From the NCBI RefSeq assembly GCF_020171945.1, contig NZ_JAIVAP010000020.1, positions 17,851 to 81,850 of the forward strand: 64,000 nt of DNA, written 5' to 3'. Below are positions 28,487-38,199 of this stretch, one piece after another (positions within the stretch are counted from its first letter, which is position 1; each line of letters begins with the position of its first letter). The notes beneath the pieces are model-generated. The model made no database searches, was not told the DNA's origin, and saw only the letters and a program-made list of their open reading frames with translations. The DNA is from Bacillus infantis (GTDB lineage Bacteria; Bacillota; Bacilli; Bacillales; Cytobacillaceae). A program made the position numbers and the translations under genes.

Positions 28487-28933
28487 ATGCCCCAAAATGT
28501 GGATGATTACGTGAAGCAGGGGATGTATGGGCAGAAGCAGACAAAACCGGATGAACGGAGAAAATTCCTCGGAACGATCAGGGAGCGGATTGTGGTTGCG
28601 CTCACCCAGCCCCAGGTCAGAAGAGAGGGGACGATCCGGGAGGCGGAAGCTGCGCTGAAGGAAAACCCATCGGCCCATCTATACTTAAACGGGAACATGA
28701 ATTACTCTTATTTATCAAAGTATATAAAGCTCGCGTCACAGTATGGAGTCGAATATACCATTGTCACAAACAAAGAGCACAATTCGGAAATTGGGCTTGT
28801 CCTTGCTTATGATCATGCGATAGATAAGGAAGAGATTTATATCAGCAGTGACAAGGCTGCAAAGAAAGCTCCTGAGAAAAAGGCAAAAAAGGGAGTGGCT
28901 GGTTTTTTGAAGAAACTTTTCAAAGGTAATTAA
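28487..28933 (+). CDS. yueI: YueI family protein (DUF1694)
   Basis: A 148-aa protein of the YueI/DUF1694 family, widespread in Bacillaceae and of unknown function. It starts MPQNVDDYVKQGMYGQ after GGAGGTGCGGAG. The core segment KYIKLASQYGVEYTIV and the region LVLAYDHAIDKEEIY are typical, and the lysine-rich tail may bind nucleic acid or membranes. Confidence 0.8.
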   Translation: MPQNVDDYVKQGMYGQKQTKPDERRKFLGTIRERIVVALTQPQVRREGTIREAEAALKENPSAHLYLNGNMNYSYLSKYIKLASQYGVEYTIVTNKEHNSEIGLVLAYDHAIDKEEIYISSDKAAKKAPEKKAKKGVAGFLKKLFKGN

Positions 28934-28935
28934 AG

Positions 28936-28966
28936 AATGCTGAGGCCGATGGTCTCAGCATTTTAT
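28936..28966 (+). terminator. Terminator after yueI
   Basis: AATGCTGAG and CTCAGCATT with an inner CC/GG pair form the stem, followed by TTTAT. Confidence 0.8.
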
Positions 28967-29006
28967 GTTAAAATTAAGAAGTATTTCCAAAACTCTATTT
29001 CTTCAG

Positions 29007-29465
29007 TCAATTGACATCCCCCATATAAACAGGCAGCCCTGTTTCACCATCTGCATGCCTGATGATCAGCTCCCTGATGGGGGCAGGAAATAAAGGACAG
29101 TCTGCCAATTCTTTTAGGGGAAGCCATTCAATCCCAACCTGATTTTTATCAGGGATGCTTCCAGATTTCGGAGAGACTTCAGCCTGAATGCTGCAGGCAA
29201 AAAAGAATTCTACTTGGTGCAGTCCTGCGTGACCTTCATAGCCATGGCTGCTGCCGATATAATCACGTACAAACAGCAGGCTGCCAATTTCGACAGGTAT
29301 GCCGACTTCTTCCAGGCATTCGCGCTGCAGATTGGCATGCAGATTTTCGCCGTTTTCCTGTCCGCCGCCGGGAAGGACATAGAAGTCCTCCCCGCTGTCA
29401 TGCATTTTGATGGCAAGCAGGCAGCCATCCTTGATAATAATTGCTTTTGAAGCTGTTCTGATCAT
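29007..29465 (-). CDS. Nudix hydrolase
   Basis: A 152-aa Nudix enzyme that hydrolyses a nucleoside diphosphate linked to another group. The Nudix box is clear: GGGQENGENLHANLQRECLEEVGIP, shown here in part as GENLHANLQRECLEEVG. The substrate cannot be read from sequence. ATG at 29465 with AAGGAGG upstream. Confidence 0.85.
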   Translation of the reverse strand: MIRTASKAIIIKDGCLLAIKMHDSGEDFYVLPGGGQENGENLHANLQRECLEEVGIPVEIGSLLFVRDYIGSSHGYEGHAGLHQVEFFFACSIQAEVSPKSGSIPDKNQVGIEWLPLKELADCPLFPAPIRELIIRHADGETGLPVYMGDVN

Positions 29466-29500
29466 TTTTATAACCTCCTTGGTATAGCATTCATATGGGG

Positions 29501-29635
29501 TCTGTTTATTTCCGTTCCAGGCACTTCGCTTTCCGCGGGGCGACGCTGAGCCTCCTCACGCTGCGCTCTGCGGGGTCTCAGCATTGCCGCTACTTTCCCG
29601 CAGGAGTCTACGTGCCTTCCACTCCAATAAACAGA
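29501..29635. repeat. Bacillaceae palindromic intergenic repeat
   Basis: The ends TCTGTTTATT (29501-29510) and AATAAACAGA (29626-29635) are perfect 10-bp inverted repeats. Between them lie GGCACTTCGCTTTCCGCGGG and other GC-rich arms with CCCGCAGGAGTCTACGTGCC, a pattern I recognise as a family of dispersed palindromic repeats found between genes in many Bacillaceae. It has no open frame and fills most of the gap between the Nudix and VanW genes. Confidence 0.7.
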
Positions 29636-29774
29636 GGCTCCTGAACTTTTACTGACTCAACAAAAAATGGAATCTGAATGTCTCCATACCATGAAATTGA
29701 CTCAAGAATGCATTTCCTTTTGACGAACCAAACCATTTTCCCCTATTTATTTTACTAAGCGAGGTGCCGCAAGG

Positions 29775-30602
29775 ATGAATATTGCCGATTTGCGTCCTAA
29801 AAAAAGGTCAGAATTAAGAATCAGAGCCGGCACATGGTTTTATATATGGAAAAGGTATGGCCGCTGGCTGGCAGACGCCCGTACATACAGCAGAAAAAAA
29901 GAAGCAGCTGCTCTGCCATTTCCGGTATTCAGTCACCAGACCCCGCTTCTCCGAAAGCTGAAGAATGTGGACATGGTCTATCAATATAATAAAATCAAAA
30001 ATCTGGAGATTGCTATAAAGCAGCTGGACGGCACCGTCATTTACCCTGGAGAAACATTCAGCTACTGGAAGCTTATCGGCAGGCCGACCGCAAGGAAAGG
30101 GTATCAGCCCGGCATGATCCTTCATTATGGCAGCTTTAAGATGGGAACGGGGGGAGGTCTCTGCCAGCTATCCAATTTAATTTATTGGATGGCTCTGCAT
30201 ACGCCGCTGACCGTGACGGAAAGGCACCGCCACAGCTTTGATGTGTTCCCTGATTCAAAGCGCACCCAGCCGTTTGGGAGCGGGGCGACCTGTGCCTATA
30301 ATTATCTCGATCTGCAAATAACCAATCATACTGAAGAGCCTTATCAGCTGATCCTTTATCTGACAGATGCCAATTTATGCGGCGAGTGGCGGACAGTTTC
30401 AGAGCCTTTATACACGTATGAGGTGTATGAAAGGAGCCATGCCATCACGCCTGCATACTGGGGCGGTTATGTCCGCCATAATGAAATATTCCGCCGGTCC
30501 TATAACCGGCAGGGAAAGCTGTATGAAGACGAATATATAACAGAAAACCATGCCATCATGATGTATGAGCCATTGCTGGAAGGAAAGTCCCGCTCTATTT
30601 GA
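29775..30602 (+). CDS. VanW family protein
   Basis: A 275-aa protein with the VanW domain at residues 80-200: VIYPGETFSYWKLIGRPTARKGY, GGGLCQLSNLIYWMAL and RHRHSFDVFPD. VanW was named from vancomycin-resistance clusters, but its role is unknown; most Bacillus VanW proteins are not in such clusters, and none of the van genes are here. Residues 1-60 are basic. It forms its own unit with a terminator shared with the cupin gene. Confidence 0.85.
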   Translation: MNIADLRPKKRSELRIRAGTWFYIWKRYGRWLADARTYSRKKEAAALPFPVFSHQTPLLRKLKNVDMVYQYNKIKNLEIAIKQLDGTVIYPGETFSYWKLIGRPTARKGYQPGMILHYGSFKMGTGGGLCQLSNLIYWMALHTPLTVTERHRHSFDVFPDSKRTQPFGSGATCAYNYLDLQITNHTEEPYQLILYLTDANLCGEWRTVSEPLYTYEVYERSHAITPAYWGGYVRHNEIFRRSYNRQGKLYEDEYITENHAIMMYEPLLEGKSRSI

Positions 30603-30617
30603 CAGAGCGGGACTTTT
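30584..30617. terminator. Terminator between vanW-type and cupin genes
   Basis: AAGTCCCGCTCT and AGAGCGGGACTT form a 12-bp stem around ATTTGAC, followed by TTC. It overlaps the end of the VanW-type reading frame. Confidence 0.8.
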
Positions 30618-30619
30618 CT

Positions 30620-30970
30620 TTAAAGAGGCTGAAGCTGGGAAGAAGGTTCAAGTCCAGGGCCTTCAATAATAATGGCGGTCATGCCAAGAGCAGAGCCGGA
30701 TTCATGTTCTTCCCCATCTTCCCAGAATACAGCCGTTCCTAGATCTACTGCTATTCGTTCACCATCCGCACTTCTAACCCAGCCCTCACCGGAGACAATC
30801 AGGAAAAGCTGCGGACAGACAGCAGGATGCATGCCAAGGACGCTGTCCTCCTTCAGGTGCATGCAGCCGATCGTGACTGGAATTTCTCTTGATAAGAGGG
30901 TGTAATAGCTGTTCAGACTGCCAAACTTTGGGACCTCTTTTCCAGCAGAATCAAATCGAAATAGCTTCAT
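30620..30970 (-). CDS. Cupin domain protein
   Basis: A 116-aa single-domain cupin. The first motif is seen as GMHPAVCPQLFLIVSGEGWV and the second as GTAVFWEDGEEHES, but the usual G-x5-HxH is replaced, so metal binding may differ from the classic type. Such proteins often bind small ligands or act as isomerases. No partner gene points to a substrate. Confidence 0.75.
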   Translation of the reverse strand: MKLFRFDSAGKEVPKFGSLNSYYTLLSREIPVTIGCMHLKEDSVLGMHPAVCPQLFLIVSGEGWVRSADGERIAVDLGTAVFWEDGEEHESGSALGMTAIIIEGPGLEPSSQLQPL

Positions 30971-31120
30971 CTTAAACTCTCCTTTAATGAATTAAGCTTT
31001 CATTATAACTGAAAAGATAGAAAAGAAGTAAATATTAGAAATAATCCGGAAATTTTAGGGTTAAGACAGTATAATAACTTTATCAGGCAGAGTATTCTGC
31101 CATACAAGGAGGAATTCATT

Positions 31121-31147
31121 ATGACAATCGAGGTGCTTGTTTCCTAG
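31121..31147 (+). CDS. Possible 8-aa leader peptide
   Basis: ATG at 31121 follows a good AAGGAGGAATTC site and encodes MTIEVLVS, stopping at TAG 31145-31147. The stop sits at the 5' edge of a terminator-like hairpin in front of an MFS exporter gene. This arrangement recalls leader-peptide control of drug-resistance genes. It may instead be the remnant of a broken gene. Confidence 0.45.
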   Translation: MTIEVLVS

Positions 31148-31200
31148 TCTGGGACGGGGAGCTTGTCACGAGATCTCCGTTTCGGACTTTCTTAGTTTTC
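31146..31200 (+). promoter_or_regulatory. Possible attenuator hairpin before the MFS exporter
   Basis: AGTCTG pairs with CGGACT, and inside it ACGGGGA with TCTCCGT; the 3' side runs into TTTCTTAGTTTTC. A ribosome stalled on the 8-codon leader would cover the 5' arm. The gene start is 29 bases downstream. Confidence 0.45.
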
Positions 31201-31228
31201 ATTAAGAAGGAGAAGCGGAGGAAGGGCA

Positions 31229-32467
31229 ATGGAGGCAAAAAAAGTATATTTTAGGCTCACGGGAATTCGGGCATTTTTATTTCAGATCATTTTTACCGTA
31301 AATGCGATTTATTTTATTGTGGAGGCTGGGCTTAATCCGCTGCAGCTCGTTCTGATCGGGACGATTATGGAATTATCCATTGTGCTGTTTGAGGTGCCGA
31401 CAGGAGTCATAGCCGATCATGTCAGCAGGAAGAAATCCGTCATCATAGGGACGATCCTGCTCGGACTGGCTCATCTTCTGGAGGGATCGGTGCCTGCATT
31501 CTGGGGAATCGCAACAGCTTATGCTGTGTGGGGCCTTGGCTATACGTTTCTCAGCGGTGCCGAAGAAGCTTGGATTGCCGACGAAGTGGAAGGAAAGGGT
31601 CTGGATAAGCTTTTTCTAAAAGGATCGCAGATTGCGTCTATCGGCAAAATTGCCGGTATCATGGCAAGTATGGTTATATCGATGCTCTTTTCTGTTCAGG
31701 CAGCGATTCAGATTGCGGGCGGTTCTTTCATTATATTGGCTGTCTGGCTTTGGTTCCGGATGCCTGAACACCGGTTTGAAAAGCTGGAGCGGGAAGAGAC
31801 GTCCCAGCTCCGCCAGCTTGCCGGCGCCGTCCAAAAAGGATACAGGACAGTAAAGGGCAATCCGGTTCTTGCCGGCATGGCAGGCATTGCCCTTATGTGG
31901 GGGCTCGCAAGCGAAGGTTTCGACCGGCTGTGGGCTGCCCATTTCCTGGAGGATATCCAGCTTGCCGAGAGCTCTGCAGTTCTCTGGTTCGGATTGATCA
32001 ATGGGATTGCATTGCTTCTGAATATTGGGTTGGTCGAGTGGATCAGCAGGAGGCTGAATGGGGATGGGGAGCCGACATATGTCCGCCTGCTGCTCTTCGT
32101 AAACGTGGCGCTAGCGGCCAGCACACTGATTTTTGCGCTTAGCGGGGAGCTTTGGCTTGCCCTTGCGTCTTATTGGACCAGTTTTACACTGAGAGGCCTT
32201 AACAGCCCGCTTTACAGCATCTGGCTTAATCAAAAGCTGGAGTCAAAGGGAAGGGCCACCATGCTTTCCCTGTTCGGACAGATTGATGCAATCGGGCAGA
32301 TTGCAGGAGGGCCGCTTGTCGGCTGGATCGCGTTCTCTTTTTCGATCTCGGCTGGATTGTTTGCTACAGGGCTTTTTACAGTGCCGGTCCTGATTTTTCT
32401 ATGGATTGCCGGCCGTTATGCAAACAGCAGAGTGTCCGAGTCTTCTGGACAGGAAGATACAGGTTGA
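31229..32467 (+). CDS. MFS transporter, probable drug exporter
   Basis: A 412-aa major facilitator with about 12 membrane segments. The loop after the second helix, GVIADHVSRKKSVIIG, is the usual GxxxDRxGRR-type motif A, and VWGLGYTFLSGAEEAWIADEV fits motif C-like regions of the DHA3 macrolide-efflux group. Substrate unknown. The start has GGAGGAAGGG upstream. The upstream leader suggests that expression responds to an inhibitor of translation. Confidence 0.8.
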   Translation: MEAKKVYFRLTGIRAFLFQIIFTVNAIYFIVEAGLNPLQLVLIGTIMELSIVLFEVPTGVIADHVSRKKSVIIGTILLGLAHLLEGSVPAFWGIATAYAVWGLGYTFLSGAEEAWIADEVEGKGLDKLFLKGSQIASIGKIAGIMASMVISMLFSVQAAIQIAGGSFIILAVWLWFRMPEHRFEKLEREETSQLRQLAGAVQKGYRTVKGNPVLAGMAGIALMWGLASEGFDRLWAAHFLEDIQLAESSAVLWFGLINGIALLLNIGLVEWISRRLNGDGEPTYVRLLLFVNVALAASTLIFALSGELWLALASYWTSFTLRGLNSPLYSIWLNQKLESKGRATMLSLFGQIDAIGQIAGGPLVGWIAFSFSISAGLFATGLFTVPVLIFLWIAGRYANSRVSESSGQEDTG

Positions 32468-32500
32468 AGCCGGACAGATTCAATATATAGAAAAACGGGA

Positions 32501-32533
32501 AAGGCGTCTGGGATATCCAGGCGCCTTAGCTTT
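32501..32533 (+). terminator. Terminator after the MFS gene
   Basis: AAGGCG, CTGG and their complements CCAG, CGCCTT form the stem around GATAT, followed by AGCTTTT. Confidence 0.75.
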
Positions 32534-32664
32534 TCACTCCTGCAGTCATTATAATAAGAGAAAACACGTATTTCCTTTGCTTCCGGCAATTGCTTTAAAG
32601 CGCTGGAGTCTGATATGATTCTATCTATACTTATAGCATTCTAAAATATTTGGAGGTGACAGAG

Positions 32665-32955
32665 ATGTCTAGAATATCAGAAGATCAGGTCAGGCATGTA
32701 GCCCACCTGGCACGTCTGGAAGTGACGGATGAGGAAGCGGTGCGGATGCAAAAAGAGCTGGAAAAAATGCTTTCTTTTGCGGAGCAGCTTAATGAACTGG
32801 ATACAGAGAACGTTGAGCCGACTTCCCATGTACTGGATATCAAGAATGTATTCCGGGAAGATATCGCGAAAAAAGGGCTGCCGCAGGAGGACGTGCTGAA
32901 AAACGCGCCGGACCACCAGGATGGACAGATCAAGGTGCCATCCATACTGGAATAG
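32665..32955 (+). CDS. gatC: Asp-tRNA(Asn)/Glu-tRNA(Gln) amidotransferase subunit C
   Basis: A 96-aa subunit that stabilises GatA/GatB in the transamidation of Glu-tRNA(Gln) and Asp-tRNA(Asn). It starts [20 protein letters not shown] at 32665 after GGAGGTG; a TTG at 32650 is too close to that site. It is the first gene of the gatCAB operon. Confidence 0.95.
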   Translation: MSRISEDQVRHVAHLARLEVTDEEAVRMQKELEKMLSFAEQLNELDTENVEPTSHVLDIKNVFREDIAKKGLPQEDVLKNAPDHQDGQIKVPSILE

Positions 32956-32966
32956 GGGGAAAGCAA

Positions 32967-34424
32967 ATGAGTTTGTTTGATCATAAGGTTTCAGAGCTTC
33001 ATGAACTTTTACATAAAAAAGAAATTTCCGTATCTGATCTGGTTGAGCAGTCTTTTAAACGGATTGGTGAAGTGGACAGCCAGGTGGGGGCATTCCTGAC
33101 CTTAAATGAGGCAGAAGCACGGAAGCAGGCAAAGTACTTAGACGAAAAGCTGGGCACAGAAGAGTCGAAGGGCCTCCTTTTTGGCATGCCGATCGGGATT
33201 AAAGATAATATTGTCACAAAGGGCCTGAGAACTACCAGTGCAAGCAGGATTCTGGAAAATTTCGACCCGATCTATAATGCAACGGTAATGGATCATCTAC
33301 ATAATGCCGGGACCATCACAATAGGAAAACTGAATATGGATGAATTCGCGATGGGGTCCTCAAATGAGAATTCAGGATTCGGAAATGTCCGCAATCCATG
33401 GAATCTTGAGAAGGTGCCAGGCGGCTCTTCAGGCGGTTCAGCTGCAGCGGTCGCAGCAGGAGAAGTGCCTTTTGCCCTTGGGTCAGATACAGGGGGTTCC
33501 ATCAGACAGCCTGCTTCTTACTGCGGTGTGGTTGGGTTAAAGCCTACCTATGGGCGTGTTTCCCGGTTCGGGCTTGTTGCGTTTGCTTCGTCACTTGATC
33601 AAATCGGCCCGGTTACAAGGAATGTTGAAGATAATGCCTATCTGCTTCAGGCGATTTCGGGGCTGGATCCGAATGACTCTACCTCAGCAGATGTTCCTGT
33701 CGATCATTACGCCCGCGCCTTGACTGGAGATGTAAAGGGTCTCAGGATCGCTGTGCCAAAAGAGTACCTTGCTGAAGGCGTGGATGAAAAAGTCCGCCAA
33801 TCTGTCCTCGATGCGCTTAAGGTGCTGGAGAATCTTGGAGCTGTATGGGAGGAGGTATCCCTTCCGCATTCCAAGTATGCTTTGGCTGCCTATTATCTGC
33901 TTTCGTCCTCAGAAGCGTCTGCCAACCTTGCCCGCTTTGACGGCGTCAGGTACGGCTACCGTGCCCCGGATGCTGAAACACTGATGGAGCTTTATAAAAA
34001 GTCGCGCGCCCAGGGCTTCGGCGATGAGGTGAAAAGAAGGATTATGCTCGGAACCTTCGCCTTAAGCTCAGGCTATTATGATGCTTATTATAAAAAGGCG
34101 CAAAAGGTCCGTACTTTGATTAAAAAGGACTTTGAAGAGGTATTTCAATCTTATGATGTCATCATTGGACCTACAGCACCGACCCCGGCATTCAATATCG
34201 GGGAGAATATAGATGATCCGCTTACTATGTATGCCAATGATATACTAACAATCCCTGTTAACCTGGCCGGTACGCCTGCCATTTCGGTGCCGTGCGGATA
34301 TTCGGATGGTATGCCGCTTGGACTGCAGATCATCGGCAAATATTTTGACGAGAGCACAATCTACAGAACAGCCCATGCCTTTGAGCAGGCCACTGACTTC
34401 CATAAGCAAAAACCGGGACTGTAA
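32967..34424 (+). CDS. gatA: Amidotransferase subunit A
   Basis: The 485-aa amidase-signature subunit that releases ammonia from glutamine for GatB. The Ser-cisSer-Lys machinery is visible in the segments [13 protein letters not shown] and [15 protein letters not shown], with the lysine in IGIKDNIV. It starts 11 bases after gatC and is followed by gatB after 13 bases. Confidence 0.97.
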   Translation: MSLFDHKVSELHELLHKKEISVSDLVEQSFKRIGEVDSQVGAFLTLNEAEARKQAKYLDEKLGTEESKGLLFGMPIGIKDNIVTKGLRTTSASRILENFDPIYNATVMDHLHNAGTITIGKLNMDEFAMGSSNENSGFGNVRNPWNLEKVPGGSSGGSAAAVAAGEVPFALGSDTGGSIRQPASYCGVVGLKPTYGRVSRFGLVAFASSLDQIGPVTRNVEDNAYLLQAISGLDPNDSTSADVPVDHYARALTGDVKGLRIAVPKEYLAEGVDEKVRQSVLDALKVLENLGAVWEEVSLPHSKYALAAYYLLSSSEASANLARFDGVRYGYRAPDAETLMELYKKSRAQGFGDEVKRRIMLGTFALSSGYYDAYYKKAQKVRTLIKKDFEEVFQSYDVIIGPTAPTPAFNIGENIDDPLTMYANDILTIPVNLAGTPAISVPCGYSDGMPLGLQIIGKYFDESTIYRTAHAFEQATDFHKQKPGL

Positions 34425-34437
34425 GGGGGGAACAGAC

Positions 34438-35865
34438 ATGAACTATGAAACGGTTATCGGACTTGAGGTCCATGTTGAATTAAAAACAGATTCGAAAATT
34501 TTTTCCGCGAGCCCGAACCATTTCGGAGCGGAACCGAATACAAACACAAGCGTTGTGGAACTCGGCTATCCTGGCGTGCTGCCGGTGCTCAACCGCAAAG
34601 TGGTCGATTATGGAATGAAGGCCAGTATGGCGCTGAATTGCCAGATTGCCGATGTAACGAAATTTGACCGCAAAAACTATTTTTATCCGGATAACCCGAA
34701 AGCCTATCAAATCTCGCAATTTGATAAGCCAATCGGTGAACATGGCTGGATTGAAATCGAAGTGGACGGATATAAGAAGAAAATTGGCATCACCCGGATC
34801 CATTTGGAGGAGGATGCCGGCAAGCTGAACCATGAAAAGGGCTATTCCCTCTGCGATTACAACCGCCAGGGAACCCCGCTGATCGAAATTGTTTCAGAGC
34901 CGGATATCAGGACAGCTAATGAAGCTTATGCATATCTCGAGAAACTAAAAAGTATTATCCAATATACAGGTGTATCTGATTGTAAGATGGAAGAGGGGTC
35001 GCTCAGATGTGATGCGAATATCTCCATCAGGCCTGTTGGCCAGGAGGAATTCGGCACCAAGACTGAACTGAAGAACCTGAACTCTTTTAACTTTGTCAGA
35101 AAAGGCATTGAATACGAAGCAAAGCGCCAGGAGGAGGTGCTTCTTGCCGGTGGGGAGATCCAGCAGGAAACCCGCCGCTATGATGAGTCTACTAATACGA
35201 CCCTCCTCATGCGTGTAAAAGAGGGCTCTGATGATTACCGCTATTTCCCTGAGCCTGATCTGACTGATATTTTCATTGACCAGGAGTGGAAAGACCGGAT
35301 CCGTGCCGAGATTCCAGAGCTGCCGGACGCTAGGCAGAAGCGGTATGTAGAAGAGCTTGGCCTTCCTGCTTATGATGCTGCAGTTCTGACGGTAACAAAG
35401 GAGACAGCAGACTTCTTCGAGGCAGCGGTGGAAGCGGGTGCGGACGCCAAGCAGGCCTCAAACTGGCTGATGGGTGAAGTATCTGCTTACTTGAATGCTG
35501 AGCAGAAAGAGCTGGCTGATGTAAAGCTGACACCGGAAAACCTGGCCGGAATGATCAAGCTGATTGAAAACGGGACAATCTCCAGCAAGATTGCGAAAAA
35601 GGTCTTCAAGGAGCTCATCGAAAATGGCGGCACTGCGGAAGCCATCGTTAAGGAAAAAGGCCTCGTCCAGATTTCTGACGAAGGGGCGCTCCTCCAATAT
35701 GTGACGGATGCGCTTGATGCGAATCCGCAATCAATTGAAGACTTTAAGGCAGGCAAACAAAAAGCAACCGGGTTCCTGGTCGGGCAGATTATGAAGGCCT
35801 CCAAGGGACAGGCGAATCCACAGATGATCAACAAGCTGCTGATGCAGGAAATAACAAAGCGATAG
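34438..35865 (+). CDS. gatB: Amidotransferase subunit B
   Basis: The 475-aa subunit that activates and amidates misacylated tRNA. It starts [15 protein letters not shown] after GGGGGGAACAG. The N-terminal kinase-like domain shows GLEVHVEL and RTRI-type [14 protein letters not shown], and the C-terminal helical tail (YqeY-like, from [13 protein letters not shown]) binds the tRNA D-loop. An open frame continues upstream to 34306 but overlaps gatA, so it is not used. Confidence 0.97.
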   Translation: MNYETVIGLEVHVELKTDSKIFSASPNHFGAEPNTNTSVVELGYPGVLPVLNRKVVDYGMKASMALNCQIADVTKFDRKNYFYPDNPKAYQISQFDKPIGEHGWIEIEVDGYKKKIGITRIHLEEDAGKLNHEKGYSLCDYNRQGTPLIEIVSEPDIRTANEAYAYLEKLKSIIQYTGVSDCKMEEGSLRCDANISIRPVGQEEFGTKTELKNLNSFNFVRKGIEYEAKRQEEVLLAGGEIQQETRRYDESTNTTLLMRVKEGSDDYRYFPEPDLTDIFIDQEWKDRIRAEIPELPDARQKRYVEELGLPAYDAAVLTVTKETADFFEAAVEAGADAKQASNWLMGEVSAYLNAEQKELADVKLTPENLAGMIKLIENGTISSKIAKKVFKELIENGGTAEAIVKEKGLVQISDEGALLQYVTDALDANPQSIEDFKAGKQKATGFLVGQIMKASKGQANPQMINKLLMQEITKR

Positions 35866-35870
35866 AAAAT

Positions 35871-35897
35871 AAGCCGCTGGGGAAATCCAGCGGCTTC
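35871..35897 (+). terminator. Terminator after gatCAB
   Basis: AAGCCGCTGG and CCAGCGGCTT form a 10-bp stem around GGAAAT, followed by a T-rich stretch. Confidence 0.8.
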
Positions 35898-36070
35898 TGT
35901 TTATTATGGGGAAATTTGCTGGTCTGGTTTAGACAAACTTCCTCTTTATTTCCCAGGAAAGGATGAAATACGGCAAAGTCCTGCAAAAAAAGGAATGTAC
36001 TATAGCCATCGAGAATAAATAATAGATGGGACAGCCCATAATCGATATTGACAGAAAAGGAAGTGCTTGT

Positions 36071-36622
36071 ATGGAATTGAAGGACTGGTTTGCGAAGGGA
36101 CTGACATTCTCTGAATATGTGGAAGGTATGAGTGTTAATAAGCAGGAGATGAAAAGCATAGACAGCAAGTTTTCTCTCACAGAAGAGGAAAAGGCCAAGC
36201 TGGTGTCTGTGAAGGATAAAGGGTTGAAAGTGATTGTCCTTACAGAGGACTGGTGCGGGGATGCGATGCTTAATATTCCGATCCTTATGCATATAGCAAG
36301 AGAGACAGATATGGAGACAAGGTTCATTCTGCGGGATGAAAACCTTGAGCTGATGGATCAGTATTTAACCAACGGAACGGCCCGTTCGATCCCTATTTTT
36401 ATCTTCATCGATGGAGACGGACAGGAAAAGGCTGTATGGGGACCGCGGGCAGAAACAGTGCAGCGCTTTGTCGACAAGGAACGGGCTCAGCTTCCGCCAG
36501 CAGACAGTGAAGATTTCAAAGAAAAACAGGGCATCATGTTCAAAAAGATGAAAGCGGCATACCAGGAAGATGAACAGGTCTGGCATGATGTGGCAGCAAG
36601 CATTATAGCTAAACTTCAATGA
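36071..36622 (+). CDS. Thioredoxin family protein
   Basis: A 183-aa protein of the Bacillus thioredoxin-like family. The start at 36071 follows AAAGGAAG; an in-frame ATG at 36026 lacks a site. The redox region is VLTEDWCGDAMLNIP, with a single cysteine, so a standard CxxC is absent; this suggests a monothiol or glutaredoxin-like role. The cis-proline segment RSIPIFIFIDGDG follows. Lone gene followed by nitronate monooxygenase 13 bases later, possibly cotranscribed. Confidence 0.75.
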   Translation: MELKDWFAKGLTFSEYVEGMSVNKQEMKSIDSKFSLTEEEKAKLVSVKDKGLKVIVLTEDWCGDAMLNIPILMHIARETDMETRFILRDENLELMDQYLTNGTARSIPIFIFIDGDGQEKAVWGPRAETVQRFVDKERAQLPPADSEDFKEKQGIMFKKMKAAYQEDEQVWHDVAASIIAKLQ

Positions 36623-36635
36623 AGCAGGTGAGCTG

Positions 36636-37703
36636 ATGGAATGGAACAAAAGCAGGGCTGCAGCGAGGCTTGGCATCAGATATCCGATTCTCCAGGCCCC
36701 CATGGCGGGCGGGATTACGGTCCCGGAGCTGATTGCGGCTGTGTCGGGGAGCGGCGGCCTGGGAAATATGGGAGCAGGCTATATGTCTGCTGAAGACATG
36801 GATAGGGACATCAAAAAAGTAAAGGAAATGACTGCCGAGCCATTCGGAATCAATCTGTTTCTCCCTGCCGAGCCTCTGGTTGATGAGAACAAGCTTCATA
36901 GGATGTTCCGGAAGCTGGAGGAGCTGCAAAAGGAGCCGGGAATCAGCACGGCTGCAGCTTACAAAGAAAAAGATCTCCGGAAGCTCTTTGGCGAACAGCT
37001 GGAAACGGTTCTGCGGCTAAGGGTTCCTATTGTCAGCTTTACATTCGGCATTCCTGAGAGAGAAGCTGTTTCCGAGCTTCATAGGAATGGCACTGTGATC
37101 ATCGGAACTGCTACAAATGTTCTGGAAGCAGAGGAACTGGAAGAGGCTGGTGCAGATCTTGTAGTGGCCCAGGGCAGTGAGGCAGGGGGCCACAGGGGGA
37201 CATTTCATAGTGAGGAGAGGGGCTTGATTGGAACGATGGCCCTTATCCCGCAGGTTGCAGACCGGGTTAAAATCCCCGTCATAGCAGCCGGGGGCATCAT
37301 GGATGCAAGGGGCATCGCAGCCGCCTTTATGCTGGGCGCCCAAGGGGTCCAGCTGGGAACTGCCTTCCTTCCCTGCAGTGAAAGCGGTGCCCATCCAGCT
37401 TACAAGGCAGCCGTGCTGGATGGCAAGGGAGAAGAAACAGTCCTTACAAAAGCTTTTTCCGGAAAACTGGCCAGGGGAATGGAGAATAGTTTCATCAGGG
37501 AAATGAAAGACATGGAGGACGGGCTTCTGCCTTTTCCTGTTCAAAATGATCTGACAGGACCGATCCGCAGAAAAGCAGCAAAAGACGCCAATAAGGATTA
37601 TATGTCATTATGGGCAGGTCAGGCGGTTTCTCTTTCGAAGGAATTGCCTGCAGCCAGGCTGATGGAAGATTTGATTGCAGGCACTGACAGTCTTCTTAAA
37701 TGA
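36636..37703 (+). CDS. Nitronate monooxygenase
   Basis: A 355-aa FMN enzyme of the 2-nitropropane dioxygenase family, which oxidises toxic alkyl nitronates such as propionate 3-nitronate. Seen are PILQAPMAGGI near the N-terminus, VVAQGSEAGGHRG with the phosphate-binding glycines, and AAGGIMDARGIAAAFMLGAQGVQLGTAF. GCAGGTGAGCTG precedes the start, shared with the thioredoxin gene upstream. Confidence 0.88.
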   Translation: MEWNKSRAAARLGIRYPILQAPMAGGITVPELIAAVSGSGGLGNMGAGYMSAEDMDRDIKKVKEMTAEPFGINLFLPAEPLVDENKLHRMFRKLEELQKEPGISTAAAYKEKDLRKLFGEQLETVLRLRVPIVSFTFGIPEREAVSELHRNGTVIIGTATNVLEAEELEEAGADLVVAQGSEAGGHRGTFHSEERGLIGTMALIPQVADRVKIPVIAAGGIMDARGIAAAFMLGAQGVQLGTAFLPCSESGAHPAYKAAVLDGKGEETVLTKAFSGKLARGMENSFIREMKDMEDGLLPFPVQNDLTGPIRRKAAKDANKDYMSLWAGQAVSLSKELPAARLMEDLIAGTDSLLK

Positions 37704-37705
37704 TA

Positions 37706-37739
37706 AATAAAGCTTCCGCATTTCAGCGGAAGCTTTATT
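37706..37739. terminator. Terminator after nitronate monooxygenase
   Basis: AATAAAGCTTCCGC and GCGGAAGCTTTATT form a perfect 14-bp stem around six bases. The gene on the opposite strand ends just after it. Confidence 0.85.
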
Positions 37740-37746
37740 TATTTTT

Positions 37747-38070
37747 TTACGAAAACAAAAAAGAAATTCCGAGGGAAGCAGCGAGCATAAGCAGGGAGGA
37801 TGCGAGCAGGGGATTGACTCTAATGTGGAACATTTCCCTGGCTTCCCTGTGCCCGGTATCCCGATGATTCATGAATGAACTGGCGATGACACTGCTGGTC
37901 CAAGCATCGCCTGTGCTGGAAAAAAACAAGACGAAAGCAAACCATAGAGCGGAAAATAAGAATGAGAAATCAATCAGGCCATAATCGGAAAAGAAGAAAT
38001 GCCAGATGGAGAAAAGCAGCAGGGCCTGGATGGTGAAGGAGCAAGCAAGGATGATGGCAAAACGTTTCAC
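37747..38070 (-). CDS. Small membrane protein (DUF3899-like)
   Basis: A 107-aa protein with three or four hydrophobic segments and a charged central loop (HRDTGHREAREMFH). GTG at 38070 is preferred, with AAAGGAG 8 bases upstream; the in-frame TTG at 38088 precedes that site. It resembles the Bacillus DUF3899 proteins, which have no known function; the assignment is only moderate. Confidence 0.55.
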   Translation of the reverse strand: MKRFAIILACSFTIQALLLFSIWHFFFSDYGLIDFSFLFSALWFAFVLFFSSTGDAWTSSVIASSFMNHRDTGHREAREMFHIRVNPLLASSLLMLAASLGISFLFS

Positions 38071-38199
38071 GAATTCATCTCCTTTCAATTATTGGAGGAA
38101 GCGGCGTGTGGCAGGAGGAGTGTTTCAGAGTATGACGGCTTGCTCCCATTTTTCTTTTTTACGAATAAAGAAAGAAAAAAGTTCCAAAAAAAGTAAAAG

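Noticed and set aside
29775..30602. Vancomycin-resistance cluster
   Set aside because: Only a VanW-type gene is present, with no ligase or two-component genes nearby.
34306..34437. Longer gatB start
   Set aside because: It would overlap gatA by over 100 bases and lies before the ribosome site and family start.
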